DNA from: Sphaerolaimus hirsutus
Lineage: Eukaryota > Nematoda > Chromadorea > Monhysterida > Sphaerolaimidae
Reading direction: 5' to 3'
Assembly: GCA_964036195.1 (NCBI GenBank)
Contig: OZ038459.1
Location: 21,635,206-21,699,205, forward strand
DNA: 64,000 nt
Position numbers and translations under genes: made by a program. Shown in pieces: positions 21,138 through 29,926 of this stretch. The notes under the pieces are model-generated. The model searched no databases, was not told where the DNA came from, and was given only the letters and a program-made list of their open reading frames with translations. Each line of letters opens with the position of its first letter. Position 1 is the stretch's first letter.

Positions 21138-21325
21138 TCAGCGAATGTACATTTTCTTGTAGGGGCCACGTTGGAACTGATTGTAGTAGTATGTTCCACC
21201 AAAATTGCTATGCTGGGGAATGTTTCCAGTGCCCTGCTTCTGCCTGAAGGGGTATGTGCTCCTGCCCCTGTATCCTCCAATCCTGCCACCTCTGGCGCCG
21301 CTGCCTTGATTTCCAGGCTGGTAGC
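21138..21325 (-). CDS. Probable terminal exon of a host gene, Gly/Arg/Tyr-rich
   Basis: After a 3' splice site (TGTGCAG, exon from 21325) a frame of about 62 codons runs to TGA at 21138-21140. Composition is striking: an RGG/GYRGR-like stretch (GSGARGGRIGGYRGR) followed by a Tyr/Phe-rich segment (GGTYYYNQFQRGPYKKMYIR). Such low-complexity RGG tails occur in RNA-binding proteins, but nothing here proves that function. The exon starts in phase 1. Upstream on the same strand two further GAAAATG(T)(G)CCAG-like acceptors (about 21480 and 21545) could bound earlier exons. The BEL element inserted 10 bp beyond the stop, so the original 3' UTR is displaced by 12.6 kb. An alternative frame of 91 codons overlaps it but is less protein-like. 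Confidence 0.45.
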
Positions 21326-21569
21326 CTGCACATTTTCAAACATCCTGGGTGATGTTGTAATGTGTATTTTCAACCACTCCTTGTTTATCTGAGTGGGCTC
21401 ACATAATCACATTCAAAACTTGTGCCATATCTCGCTTTGCACTACAATGCATGTTAAACTGACCATAAGAATTCTCCTGGCCTTTCCTAGGCACATGGTC
21501 ACTTTGGTTCTGCACATTTTCAATGTTGCCCATTATGGTCCTGGCATTTTCAATAGTCTTGCAGTAGTG

Positions 21570-21818
21570 GGAGTGGGGATTATTTTTTGTCATGCCCCAT
21601 GCATGACCTAGAGAAATTTATTGTCAGCCTAGAACGCTCTAGCAGAAACTTTACACTGAAATATGATGACCACCACATTTTACTGAAGGTCGTTTCGCTT
21701 TTTGCTCAACGACCTTCAGTTGCAGCTGGCGTCATATTTCAGTGTAAAGTTTCCGCTAGGCTGACAATAAATTTCTGTAAGTCATGCATGGGGCATGACA
21801 AAAAATAATCCCCACTCC
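21570..21818. mobile_element. Long foldback MITE (hairpin)
   Basis: The left arm starts GGAGTGGGGATTATTTTTTG and the right arm ends with its exact inverse. The arms continue inward through CATGCCCCATGCATGAC, GTCAGCCTAG, ACTTTACACTGAAATATGA and a central AACGACCTTCAG/CTGAAGGTCGTT pair, so nearly the whole 249 bp folds into one stem. No certain target duplication. A degraded half copy follows at 22107-22215. Confidence 0.75.
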
Positions 21819-22570
21819 TGTCATCTTATGATCCAGCAGAATACAATCAAAAGTGACATCTCACCCCGCAATTGATGTGAAACACTCAAACCCGCAAAGT
21901 TTGTGTTTTGGTCAAAAATAGAGAACCGCCAGATTTGTACAGTTTGTACAGTATTTATTTTACCCCAGAAGGGAACACAAGGCCACAAAACCGCCTCGGC
22001 TCTGAAGGCCACCCTTCGGTAGTCGGGGTCTTCTTTAGAGGGGGTTTTCTTATTGAAAACCCCTGCTTCTTGATAGTAAGTTATGATTCTTGCATTTTTG
22101 CTTTTTTGCTCAATGACTTTCTGTTGCGGTAGGCATGATATTTTAGTGTGAAGCGACCGCTAGAGTATTCTAGGCTGACAATAAAGTTCTTGATGTCAAA
22201 AAAATTGCCACTCCTGTTGTTCTATGATCCAGCATATCAGGGAGCCTTCTTGTGGCCTGGATTGAACATTTTGTTAACTTGATAAAAGTTAGAAAAATGA
22301 CTGATGCCCTGATTCCATGTTGCACAGTGAAAACACTTCAACCCGCAAAATTCATGTTTCAATGAGTTTTGACACCCCTCAAAAAAGGCACAGGCAGATT
22401 TGTACATATTCCCATTTGTACAGTATTTATTATACTCCAGAAGGGATATGGTGCTTACCTCAGCTCTGAAGGCCACCCTTCAGTAGTCAAGGTCTTATTT
22501 AGAAGGGGTTTTCTAGTTGAAAACCCCCCCGCTTCTTGATAGTGATATTTGAATTTTGCATTTTTGGCTT
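21710..22570. repeat. Tandem duplication of about 400 bp (diverged)
   Basis: Unit one (about 21710-22106) and unit two (about 22107-22570) share in the same order: the right arm of the foldback element, ATGATCCAGCA, AACCCGCAAA, CAGATTTGTACA, GTACAGTATTTATT, CCAGAAGGGA, GCTCTGAAGGCCACCCTTC and AGTC...GTTTTC...AAAACCCC. They differ by many substitutions and small indels, so the duplication is old. Confidence 0.7.
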
Positions 22571-23171
22571 TTTTTGTTCTACTGCTACGTACTTCTGTAA
22601 ATTCATTTAATGTCAGTGTCTGACATTAAAATTTGAAAATCTCGTGGGTGAATGTTTTTTGCAATAAAATCATGAGTGAAGTTTTGCGTTTGACGCTTCG
22701 AATGGAGTAGAATGAAATATGCTAATGAAATTGGTAAATCAAATGTAACTTTCATCTTTCGCATTGTAATTTCACATATAGATTTGCTTATTTGTTTTTT
22801 GTTGGCAAAATGAGGACTACAAAGAACTCTGCTCAATTTTTGATTCACATCATTTGCTGAAGTGTCAATAAATTGCACATTTTTGTATGAGGTCTTTTTC
22901 TGCAGACTTTTACCAAAAATGCTATTCATTAGTGTTTTGCATGTGTTTAGAGCACAGTCTATTTTTATTGTTTATTTGGAGTCCTCGAATAAGCTCCTGT
23001 TTAACCCATGGCGGAGCATTAAATACGCAAAATGTATCACAGATCAATTTACTTGTTTACACAGAAATTATATGTCATCATGACTTACATTTAACATTTA
23101 AAACATTGTGTTCTCATAACACATTCTCCCCCTATTTAACAAGAAAACAACTTTGATTTGTTAGGTTCATT
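22571..23171 (-). other. Probable 3' UTR / downstream region of the 23-kb host gene
   Basis: AT-rich, no frame of note. Two AATAAA motifs on the minus strand (about 22971-22976 and 22964-22969) lie 200 bp past the stop codon of the exon at 23172 and could act as polyadenylation signals. Confidence 0.35.
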
Positions 23172-23480
23172 TTAATCCATTCCATTATCACTGGTGGGGA
23201 TGTTGTCCATGGTGGTTGTATTCTCATTCTGCAATGGCATGGTGATGGTGGCCGTCATCGATGTCAAAGCCTGCTCCAATTCAGCCGGCAGTTCGGAAAT
23301 CAGCTGGAATTGCTCATCAAAATCAAAATGGGACCAATCTCCTAAAAGCATTTCCTCTTTGTCATCAGAAATGGGTATTCCTAAAACTGGTTCATTGATT
23401 TGTAGCAGCTGACTTTCATAGGACAAAGATGGTGTCAATTGTATTCCTTTTAAATGGTTGTTTGGTTCAACATGTAAAAT
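23172..23480 (-). CDS. Terminal exon of a host-like gene, acidic protein
   Basis: A clean 3' splice site (TTTCTCTGATTTCAG, exon edge 23480) opens a 103-codon frame ending in TAA (23172-23174). The exon begins in phase 0, matching the donor phase of the next exon upstream (23626-23718). The product is acidic and amphipathic, with a segment LLGDWSHFDFDEQFQLISEL followed by LPAELEQAL and a Thr/Asn-rich tail. Acidic-aromatic stretches like this are typical of activation domains, but no family is recognised. Function unknown. Confidence 0.55.
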   Translation of the reverse strand: MLHVEPNNHLKGIQLTPSLSYESQLLQINEPVLGIPISDDKEEMLLGDWSHFDFDEQFQLISELPAELEQALTSMTATITMPLQNENTTTMDNIPTSDNGMD

Positions 23481-23625
23481 CTGAAATCAGAGAAATAATT
23501 TCTGTTGAAATTAATATTTGGACTTTCAATGGGACTTTGTCTAGAGTGTCATTAATTTTTTATGATATGGATATTTTTTTTAGTAATATTTCAGCTACAT
23601 AAATGTATTTCTAAAACAAATGTAC

Positions 23626-23718
23626 CTGGGGCATTGGTTTGGTTTGAACCAGTCCTGATGCCACATTCACATTCACACTTTTCACTGGTTCATGCACATT
23701 TTCAGAGGCAACAACCAT
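23626..23718 (-). CDS. Internal exon of the same host-like gene (93 bp)
   Basis: Bounded by an acceptor (ATAAATATTTCAG, edge 23718) and a donor (CAG|GTACAT, edge 23626), and exactly 31 codons long, phase 0 at both ends. The peptide starts MVVASENVHEPVKSV and is enriched in Val and Asn. The intron to the terminal exon is 145 bp. The ATG at the first codon could alternatively be a start, but phase continuity with the upstream candidate exon argues for an internal exon. Confidence 0.5.
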
Positions 23719-23849
23719 CTGAAATATTTATATTATTATATATCTAAAATTGATATTGATTTATAATGATTTATAATGATGGTCAATAATTTGGAGAACT
23801 AATTTTTTGAAAATTTTAATTTAAATAATTCAATTGGTAAAGTACCCAC

Positions 23850-23930
23850 ATTGGCTTTATATTCCGGCGGTTTGAAAACCGATTGCTGGATAGCTATTGC
23901 AGCTAAACCCTCAGTGGCCGCGCCTGTGCC
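23850..23930 (-). CDS. Candidate upstream exon of the same host-like gene (81 bp)
   Basis: From an acceptor ending CAGCGCCTAG (edge 23930) to a donor AAT|GTGGGT (edge 23850), 27 codons, phase 0 on both sides, so all three exons join without a stop (about 160 residues in total). The peptide begins GTGAATEGLAAIAIQQSVF. A 19-nt perfect palindrome (23934-23952) sits just upstream of the acceptor. Earlier exons are not identified; the decayed gypsy element at 24.2-27.5 kb lies directly upstream in the same orientation. Confidence 0.42.
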
Positions 23931-24180
23931 CTAGGCGCTGACAGTCAGCGCCACATTAGGGACCACATTTGGCACATTTGGGATGTGGGAATGAAAGTCA
24001 GCTGTTTAGGTCATGATGTTGCTTTCTAGGACTGAATCTCCGATTTGAATTCTATTGCAGATTTTGAACCGTTACCTGTTGTTAAACCATTCAATGTATT
24101 TTTTCTTGGCTTGTTGTGTAGCTAATTTCGCCGTGCGCCATACTTTTTGTGGATTGGTTGACATGAAGAAGTTAAATGGT

Positions 24181-24915
24181 TTAATTTGGGTATTTTTCCA
24201 AAAGCAAGTTAAAATGGTGGCATTTTGGTAAACAAATTTTTGTGGATAAATTATATTTTAATATAGCTAAAGGATAATTGTTTATCCAATCATTTTTTTC
24301 TGCATTTAAAATTCTTAATTGAGTACAGATTGATTGAATCGATCTTTCTGTTATCCCATTAGTTTGTGGATGGTATGGTTGACCCGTTACATGTTGAATA
24401 TTCCATGTTTTCATCAAATTGGCAAATTTTTTAGACTTAAATTCTTGTGCATTATCAGTAATTATGGATGATGGAGGTCCATAGATGGTCAGGAATTTGT
24501 CATTAATTGCTTTTTTTATTGACTCAGTTTTTTTATTTCTCAAAGGGCATGCTACAGCATATCTTGTTAGTGCACATACAATGACTAAAAGATATTGAAA
24601 TCCGGAATTTTTTGGCAATTCTACTAGATCCAAATGTAATGCATTAAATGGTTCATCAGGTGTTGGGGTTTTTAATAATGGTGCTTTGCCATGTTTATGT
24701 GGTTTGAAGTGATGACAAATTGAACAATTTTGGCAGAATTGAGTTACATCTTGTCTTATTTTTGGCCAAGTTCCAAAAGAAGTTAGTAATGATAATGTTT
24801 TTTCTATACTTCCATGTGACCCATATAATCCACAATGTGCCTGTTGTATGAATGATAATTTCCATTTATCAGGTATCCATTTAACAAATATGTTTGGTCG
24901 ATATGGAGACTGCAC
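24181..24915 (-). CDS. pol: Gypsy 1 integrase (frameshifted from pol, C-terminus missing)
   Basis: 244 codons. The zinc finger comes first (H-x6-H in HCGLYGSH, then CQNCSIC), followed by the DDE core: D in LHLDLVEL, D in IITDNAQEF and E in NGITERSI, with the last two about 36 residues apart. The core ends at NYPLAILKYN with a short divergent tail, so the normal C-terminal DNA-binding domain is absent. It overlaps the RT frame by 35 bp in another phase, which points to an indel near 24900. Confidence 0.85.
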   Translation of the reverse strand: MQSPYRPNIFVKWIPDKWKLSFIQQAHCGLYGSHGSIEKTLSLLTSFGTWPKIRQDVTQFCQNCSICHHFKPHKHGKAPLLKTPTPDEPFNALHLDLVELPKNSGFQYLLVIVCALTRYAVACPLRNKKTESIKKAINDKFLTIYGPPSSIITDNAQEFKSKKFANLMKTWNIQHVTGQPYHPQTNGITERSIQSICTQLRILNAEKNDWINNYPLAILKYNLSTKICLPKCHHFNLLLEKYPN

Positions 24916-26533
24916 ATATACAATTCCTGAGATGATGCAAAAAAATTTCTAGTTTTTCTCCATTTTCCAATTTCATTCTACAATTTGAAATTGCTGTATC
25001 AGTATTTTGGCTATCTATCCATAATTTCTGCTGTATTGAGGTCATTTCTGCTTCTTCTATATCAGGTGGTGAATCTACTTCATGATTTACTATTTGTATT
25101 GTGTCTGGGTCTACTGGCATTAGTGAGGGAATGACATCTATTAATTTAGCTGAATCGTGTAGCATTTTTTCATCCAGAGGGTCTAAAATTTCAATAGGAT
25201 TTCTACATAATTGATCAGCTAACTTAATTGTTGCTGGTCGGTGTTCTATTCTAGAAATGGTAGATTGTGGGTACATTGCCCATCTTTCCGAAACAGATGG
25301 ATTTGGGGTTTTGTATGCTTGTACTATCCCTGAATTGTCAGTTTGGACTACTACTTTTTGTCCATCTATAATAGGTGACAGATGCCTGCAGGCATATGCT
25401 ACTGCTAAAGCTTCTAGCATTGCTGCGCTCCAATTTTTGTACTCTGCATGTACTCTTTTGCTGATGTAAGCTATTGGATGATATTTGTCATCGTTATGTT
25501 TTTGTAAAAGCACTGCTGACAGTCCATATTTACATGCATCAGTTTGTATGTAAAATTTACGTCCATCATGTATTGGATGTGCTAGACACGGTGACTGTGT
25601 TAATGCTTTAATTAAATTATTCCATGATGCATGCATTTCATCATTCCATTCCAAAGGTGTATTTCCTTTTTTGGGAAATTTTTCTGATATGGCATGATAT
25701 AATGGTGCAGCCACATTGGCATAATGTGGAATTAAGTGATTCATATAAGTAGTTTTTCCTAAAAATCTTCTTAAATCTTGTAAAGTAGATGATTTGGATT
25801 GTTTAGTTACAGCAGCTACTCTATCCAGTGCTGGTTTAATTCCATTTTCACTGATATCATGCCCTAGATATCTTAGCTGTTTAACTAGGAATAAACATTT
25901 CTTAGGGCCTAATTTCAGTTTTGCCCATCGTAATCTGTGAAAATTTTTTTCCAAACAATTCAAGTGCTCATATACTGAGTTGGTAGTTACTAGTAGATCA
26001 TCTAAGTAGCTCCTAACCCATGATCTATTAGCTTCTTGTGGTGACACTAGCCTTCTCAACATTACATTCATTAATCTTTGAAAAGATGCTGGGCTTCCAG
26101 AGGCTCCCATAGGGCATCTTTTGAAACGAAACTGTCCCATGCTATAGACAAAAGCTGTTACATTTTTTGTTTCTTCATTGGCCAATGGAACATTGTAAAA
26201 ACCATGTTTTAAGTCTAATGAGGAGAAAACTTTCCTTCCAGCTAGTTCTGTTAAAATATGTCCAATTTGTGGTAATGGGTAGGATTGGACTTGGGTAACC
26301 TGATTAACTAGTCTGTAATCTACTGTTAATCTCCAATCATCATCTCCTTTTTTCACAACATTGATTGGGCTAGCCCAAGGTGAATTACACAGTTCTATGA
26401 TGTCTCTTGCCAGCATTTGTTCGATAGTTGTTTGAATATACAGTCTTTTTTGAGGTGCTTTGTACCTTACTGCTTGTTTTATTGGTTTCTGTGATGGGTC
26501 TAATTGATTGTATGTGCAATTAAACTTGTGCAT
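24881..26533 (-). CDS. pol: Gypsy 1 reverse transcriptase-RNase H
   Basis: 550 codons. RT: primer-grip region SPWASPINVV, VFSSLDLKHGFYNV with the first catalytic Asp, QFRFKRCPMGASGSPASFQR, and an intact YLDD box (SYLDDLLVTT) near residue 170. RNase H: TDACKYGLSAVL, the Glu in AAMLEALAV, VVVQTDNSGI and the NPIE-terminated last box near residues 320-440. The linker to integrase is degenerate. The ATG at 26533 is internal; the frame continues from upstream material in other phases. Confidence 0.88.
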   Translation of the reverse strand: MHKFNCTYNQLDPSQKPIKQAVRYKAPQKRLYIQTTIEQMLARDIIELCNSPWASPINVVKKGDDDWRLTVDYRLVNQVTQVQSYPLPQIGHILTELAGRKVFSSLDLKHGFYNVPLANEETKNVTAFVYSMGQFRFKRCPMGASGSPASFQRLMNVMLRRLVSPQEANRSWVRSYLDDLLVTTNSVYEHLNCLEKNFHRLRWAKLKLGPKKCLFLVKQLRYLGHDISENGIKPALDRVAAVTKQSKSSTLQDLRRFLGKTTYMNHLIPHYANVAAPLYHAISEKFPKKGNTPLEWNDEMHASWNNLIKALTQSPCLAHPIHDGRKFYIQTDACKYGLSAVLLQKHNDDKYHPIAYISKRVHAEYKNWSAAMLEALAVAYACRHLSPIIDGQKVVVQTDNSGIVQAYKTPNPSVSERWAMYPQSTISRIEHRPATIKLADQLCRNPIEILDPLDEKMLHDSAKLIDVIPSLMPVDPDTIQIVNHEVDSPPDIEEAEMTSIQQKLWIDSQNTDTAISNCRMKLENGEKLEIFLHHLRNCICAVSISTKHIC

Positions 26534-26595
26534 CCTACATCAAATTCTCCACAACTACATACATCATCAAAAGAACTAATTAATTTGTCAAATTT

Positions 26596-27297
26596 TCATT
26601 TTTGAGCATCATTTATTGCTATCGTTTTGTCTAAATGCAAATGATTTCGAATATATGTAATTCTTTCCACTTTTGTTGATGGAAATTTTGGTTCAGGAGG
26701 TTTGAAATCTGGTGGAATGGGTTCCACCACTGCAGTATTTATTTTGTGGTTCGGAATAAATTGATAGCTTTTAAATTGATTACTTGGATACCAATAGCCA
26801 AAATTCATTGATATTTTTAAAATTACTTCATTTTGTGTATTATTGCATATCAGTGCATTGCATGTACTTAGCCATTTTTGTGTTGTTAAAACTAAATCTA
26901 CACAATCCAGCCATGGATTATTTTCTGATAATTTTTGAAACGAAATTATCCCTTGCACATTTTCTGTGTTTTCATTGTCAGTGAGGTTGAACATTGTAAT
27001 TGGTACTTGGACAGCTGTATTTGGTGGAATTCGCATTTTTTTAAGTGGGTAAACTTTTCTTTTAGAAGTATGTATTTGATGTTCTTGTTTTATTGGAAAG
27101 TTGAAAAAAAATTTAATAATTGTCAGTACATCAAAATGTTTCATCAAATCCAGTCCTATTAAAACTCTAGTATTTGCTGTTTTACAGCAATTCACCAAAA
27201 ATGTCCAATTCAACTTTTTAGAATCATCATTTGAGTTGATTATAACTGGAATCGACGTTTTTTTGATTTCATTTTTTTCTAAATGGTCCATTGGCAT
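26596..27297 (-). CDS. Gypsy 1 protease C-terminal part and linker to RT
   Basis: 233 codons. VLIGLDLMKHFDVL near the start is the conserved Ile/Leu-Gly...Asp C-terminal box of retropepsins. The rest is the spacer that precedes RT in gypsy elements (PPNTAVQVPITMFNL is typical of that linker). The active-site half of the protease lies just upstream in a different frame (27298-27515). Confidence 0.65.
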   Translation of the reverse strand: MPMDHLEKNEIKKTSIPVIINSNDDSKKLNWTFLVNCCKTANTRVLIGLDLMKHFDVLTIIKFFFNFPIKQEHQIHTSKRKVYPLKKMRIPPNTAVQVPITMFNLTDNENTENVQGIISFQKLSENNPWLDCVDLVLTTQKWLSTCNALICNNTQNEVILKISMNFGYWYPSNQFKSYQFIPNHKINTAVVEPIPPDFKPPEPKFPSTKVERITYIRNHLHLDKTIAINDAQK

Positions 27298-27515
27298 GGC
27301 TGACTTGTAAATTGCTGTTTTCTAAAGTTAGATCATTTGGTGCTAAATATTTTAGAATTTTATACGGTATCGATGACTTTGTGGCCCCGGTATCCAACAC
27401 TGCTCACTGCTTGAATGGTTTTGCCAAAGAGGGTAATTGGAAATTCAATTAATGTAGTGGCAGTGTTTAGCCATTTTTTTGAGTGACAGTCCACATTTGA
27501 AATTGACTTATGTTT
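27298..27515 (-). pseudogene. Gypsy 1 protease N-terminal part, frameshifted
   Basis: On the minus strand two short frames together read FPITLFGKTIQAV and then LDTGATKSSIP (27384-27397), the aspartic-protease active site. A frame change lies between them and a second one separates them from the 233-codon frame. Sequence similarity to gypsy fades beyond about 27515. Confidence 0.6.
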
Positions 27516-27681
27516 TTTCTTCAATAAAACTTTTTTTTTTGAATTTAATAACTTTTTATTTCAATTGGAATTATAAGCAAGTATGAATAACAAATTGTTA
27601 TGATCAATAACAAAAATGCTTACATATGCCTAATGTAGTTGTCACAATAAAAATGCAGCAACTAGAAATCATCATTCAATC

Positions 27682-27917
27682 GCGGATGCACTTTCCATAT
27701 GTCTGCACCACTTTGCCAGCAGCCTCATCATTGTTGATTCCTGCAAAATATTGCCTTCTACCAATTCAGCCTGTGTTGGATACAGTGCCATTGACATTTT
27801 GCAGTGAAAGTTTCTGTTTTTGCTTATTTCTACTTTTCACTTTATTTAAACTTTGATCAGTAGTGCAAATGTTTCGCTGTTGGCATCTATGCACTTTTCA
27901 CACATGTCAATAGTAAC
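27682..27917 (-). CDS. Candidate downstream exons of a host-like gene (uncertain)
   Basis: An acceptor (TTATTGTTCTCAG, edge 27917) leads into a short Cys-containing frame (MCEKCIDANSETFALL) that stops at TAA followed by AATAAA. A second acceptor-like site near 27760 opens a frame of about 25 codons (FAGINNDEAAGKVVQTYGKC) ending near 27683. The donor linking the two is not convincing, so either may be a chance frame. The C-x2-C pair suggests metal binding but no family can be named. Confidence 0.3.
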
Positions 27918-27984
27918 CTGAGAACAATAAAGACAAATTGTGTTTAACCATAAACTTTGTCATTAGTCATAGTGATTAACTTAC

Positions 27985-28036
27985 TCGGCATCTCCCAGTC
28001 ACATCTCGCACACACTGCCAAGTTGATGTCACAAGG
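27985..28036 (-). CDS. Small internal exon of a host-like gene (52 bp)
   Basis: Excellent splice sites on both sides: acceptor TTTCTCTCTCAG (edge 28036) and donor GA|GTAAGT (edge 27985). Frame 0 gives PCDINLAVCARCDWEMP; frame 1 (LVTSTWQCVRDVTGRC) also stays open into both neighbours, so the true frame is unresolved. The neighbouring introns are 69 bp (28037-28105) and 67 bp (27918-27984). Confidence 0.5.
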
Positions 28037-28105
28037 CTGAGAGAGAAATATGGAAAATGATGATGATGTTTTTCACTATGAATAACATAATGTATGTTTA
28101 CTCAC

Positions 28106-28227
28106 CGACAACGTTTGCACATCAAAAGTGTGAGTCCAGCTGAATGGTGCTCCACCCAGTGGTGTGAACTGTTCCGGATATGGATATTTCCTAAGTGCCT
28201 TGTCAATGTCAGATGGTTTCAGGCAGG
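28106..28227 (-). CDS. Exon of the same host-like gene (122 bp)
   Basis: The donor TCG|GTGAGT at 28106 is strong. In the better frame the exon reads KPSDIDKALRKYPYPEQF, then TPLGGAPFSWTHTFDVQTL, and ends in phase 0, compatible with frame 0 of the next exon. The upstream edge is uncertain: the apparent acceptor at 28228 coincides with a hAT terminus (CAGGCTGTCCG at 28224), so the exon may run on and be cut by that insertion. Confidence 0.45.
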
Positions 28228-28790
28228 CTGTCCGTTGGTGAACCACGCTAAGGGTGAAACGCGTAACATGCTCTTAGTGCAGTTTACAAACTGGTCAACC
28301 ACGTTCCTCATGCCCAGGAATGTGGTTCACATTTTTGTAACTGCGCAGCTATTCATGCACCGCGTTTCACAATTCATGTGAACCATGCATGAACATCTCA
28401 CATGTGTTTATTGTTCATATTTGAAACGTGCAGCTTTTAAACAGCACATTTCATTTATAACATTAACTGTGTGATGAATATTACTTGAAACGTGTGTGAA
28501 CCACGCTGTTTGATGCTCAAATAACTAGGTAAAATGTCCTACTATGTTTGCGGATATGTTGAGTACATATGCTGAAATTTCAAAAGTATCAAAAAGTGTC
28601 AAAAGTATCAAAGTAAAAGTTGGAAAGTGCTAAACGATATGGTAAATGCCCTGTAACATGTCATGCAGTGTCAAAAGTCATGTAGAATGCCCTGTCAAAT
28701 GGCAATTGTCATGCAAAATGTCAAAAGTCATGTAAAATGACCTAGAAAATGTGAAATGTCATACAATGTGATAACAGTCAAAGGAACATA
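28224..28790. repeat. Two adjoining degenerate word arrays
   Basis: From 28224 (a CAGGCTGTCCG terminus like that at 5762) to about 28510 the words GTGAACCACG, GAAACG(C/T)G and CATGAAC recur in both orientations. From about 28570 to 28790 the words GTCAAAAGTCATG, AAATGTC and AAGTATCAAA recur. The second vocabulary resembles the core of the elements at 49.5 and 56.2 kb. No right terminus or reliable target duplication was found. Confidence 0.45.
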
Positions 28791-29200
28791 GCCACATGAA
28801 AAAAGTATACATTTTTTTCATCATAATATTTAGTTTTTATAATGGAATAAATAACTACAAAAATAAACACAATATTTTATTCATAAAATGAATTTATTAA
28901 ATGTAATTGGTATGAAATTCCCCGACATGGGGTAGTTGAGTAAGTGTGCAGTCTGATCAATTGTCAACGTTTTTAAATTTGGGATGTGAGATGTGAAATG
29001 AGAAGTGAACTGAGAAACGAAATGAGAAGTAAAAGTTTACTTCTCCACTTGCGGAATTGGCTCCAGAGATAACTATTTACTTATATATGTATTTTTCATG
29101 CCAAAAATCACCTAAAAGTCTATTACCAGTGCCAGTATAAATGCCCTGAAACTGGTGCACTGTGGGTAAAAGTCTTTTGAGCAAAATCTGCTCACATGTC
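28791..29200. other. AT-rich stretch, nothing recognised
   Basis: No exon or defined element. ATTTTATTCATAAAA at about 28865 resembles the palindromic family at 6.4 kb. Around 28985-29040 the word GAAATGAGAAGTGAA recurs three times, like the interior of the elements at 51.4-51.9 kb. Confidence 0.35.
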
Positions 29201-29390
29201 ATATTCTACTGGTACATTGTCAAACATATCAATTTAGACAACAAATTATATAGTTTTTTTCATAAAAATATTTCGTTTTTTTATGGAAAAATTTATTATG
29301 AAAGTTATCAAAAAATTTTATTTGTTAAATTATGGTAGGATTATCTGCACATACTTCGCGGTCAACTCAGTACAGTTGGTGTAACTACCA
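29201..29390. repeat. Relative of the TATGGTAGGATT palindromic MITE
   Basis: CATAAAAATATTTCG, TTATGGTAGGATT, GCACATACTT and CGCGGTCAACTCAGTA match the right arm of 6372-6566 in order. The left arm is too degraded to delimit. Confidence 0.45.
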
Positions 29391-29682
29391 TGGAAAATGC
29401 TATTTGAAAAATACAGGGTGGCTCAAGAAGCATGCCAATACTTGAATTTCATCTTTCACCCTTCATTGTGCCTCCTTTTGCTTTCATACCATGTCAAGCT
29501 TAGATTTTTTTGTGTTTAGTCAGAAAAATGATTTGGTAAATTAAATGTATTTGAAAACAGGCATCAGATTTCTTTGTTATGCGTTCAATCTATATTTTTC
29601 TTTCAATAGAAAAGTGTCTGATATCTGACATTTAATAAAACAACAATAAATATTTTGTGACCTGTCAACTCACTGAGCCACC

Positions 29683-29819
29683 TGTGAGATCTTGTGAAAT
29701 GCACGTGTTTGGATGATCTTTGTGAATGGTATTTAATGCGGCCACTTGGGCCATTTTGGGAGTTGCTGGGTTGACAATAAACTTTACCAAGGAGCTCCCA
29801 CGTATGCAGTATTCTATCA
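29683..29819 (+). repeat. Gypsy 2 5' LTR
   Basis: Starts TGTGAGATCTTGTG and ends TATTCTATCA (TG...CA). It is very short for an LTR but complete, with an AATAAA at 29776-29781 and a TATTTAA box upstream. The sequence just inside (TGGTGGACATGCTGG from 29821) is in the position of a primer-binding site; the tRNA is not identified. Confidence 0.92.
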
Positions 29820-29926
29820 ATGGTGGACATGCTGGATTTGTCCCAGTCCTCTATCAAGTTATTGCTATACTACGGCTGCTACCTATTATTTCATTGCAGC
29901 TGCTACATTGCTACGATTGTTTGATC

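Larger units (their letters stand above)
24181..27515 (-). mobile_element. Decayed Ty3/gypsy retrotransposon 1
   Basis: Protease, RT-RNase H and integrase segments follow each other on the minus strand in three different frames. gag, the integrase C terminus and both LTRs were not found, so the copy is truncated at both ends and frameshifted at least three times. Codon use is AT-rich, unlike the GC-rich gypsy element at the right edge. Its RT/IN resemble those of gypsy 2, including the NPIE motif after RNase H. Confidence 0.85.

Noticed and set aside
28224..28516. Complete hAT element with CAGGCTG ends
   Set aside because: Only the left terminus is clear; the candidate duplication GTTTCAGG/GTTTGATG matches at six of eight positions and the right terminus does not match.
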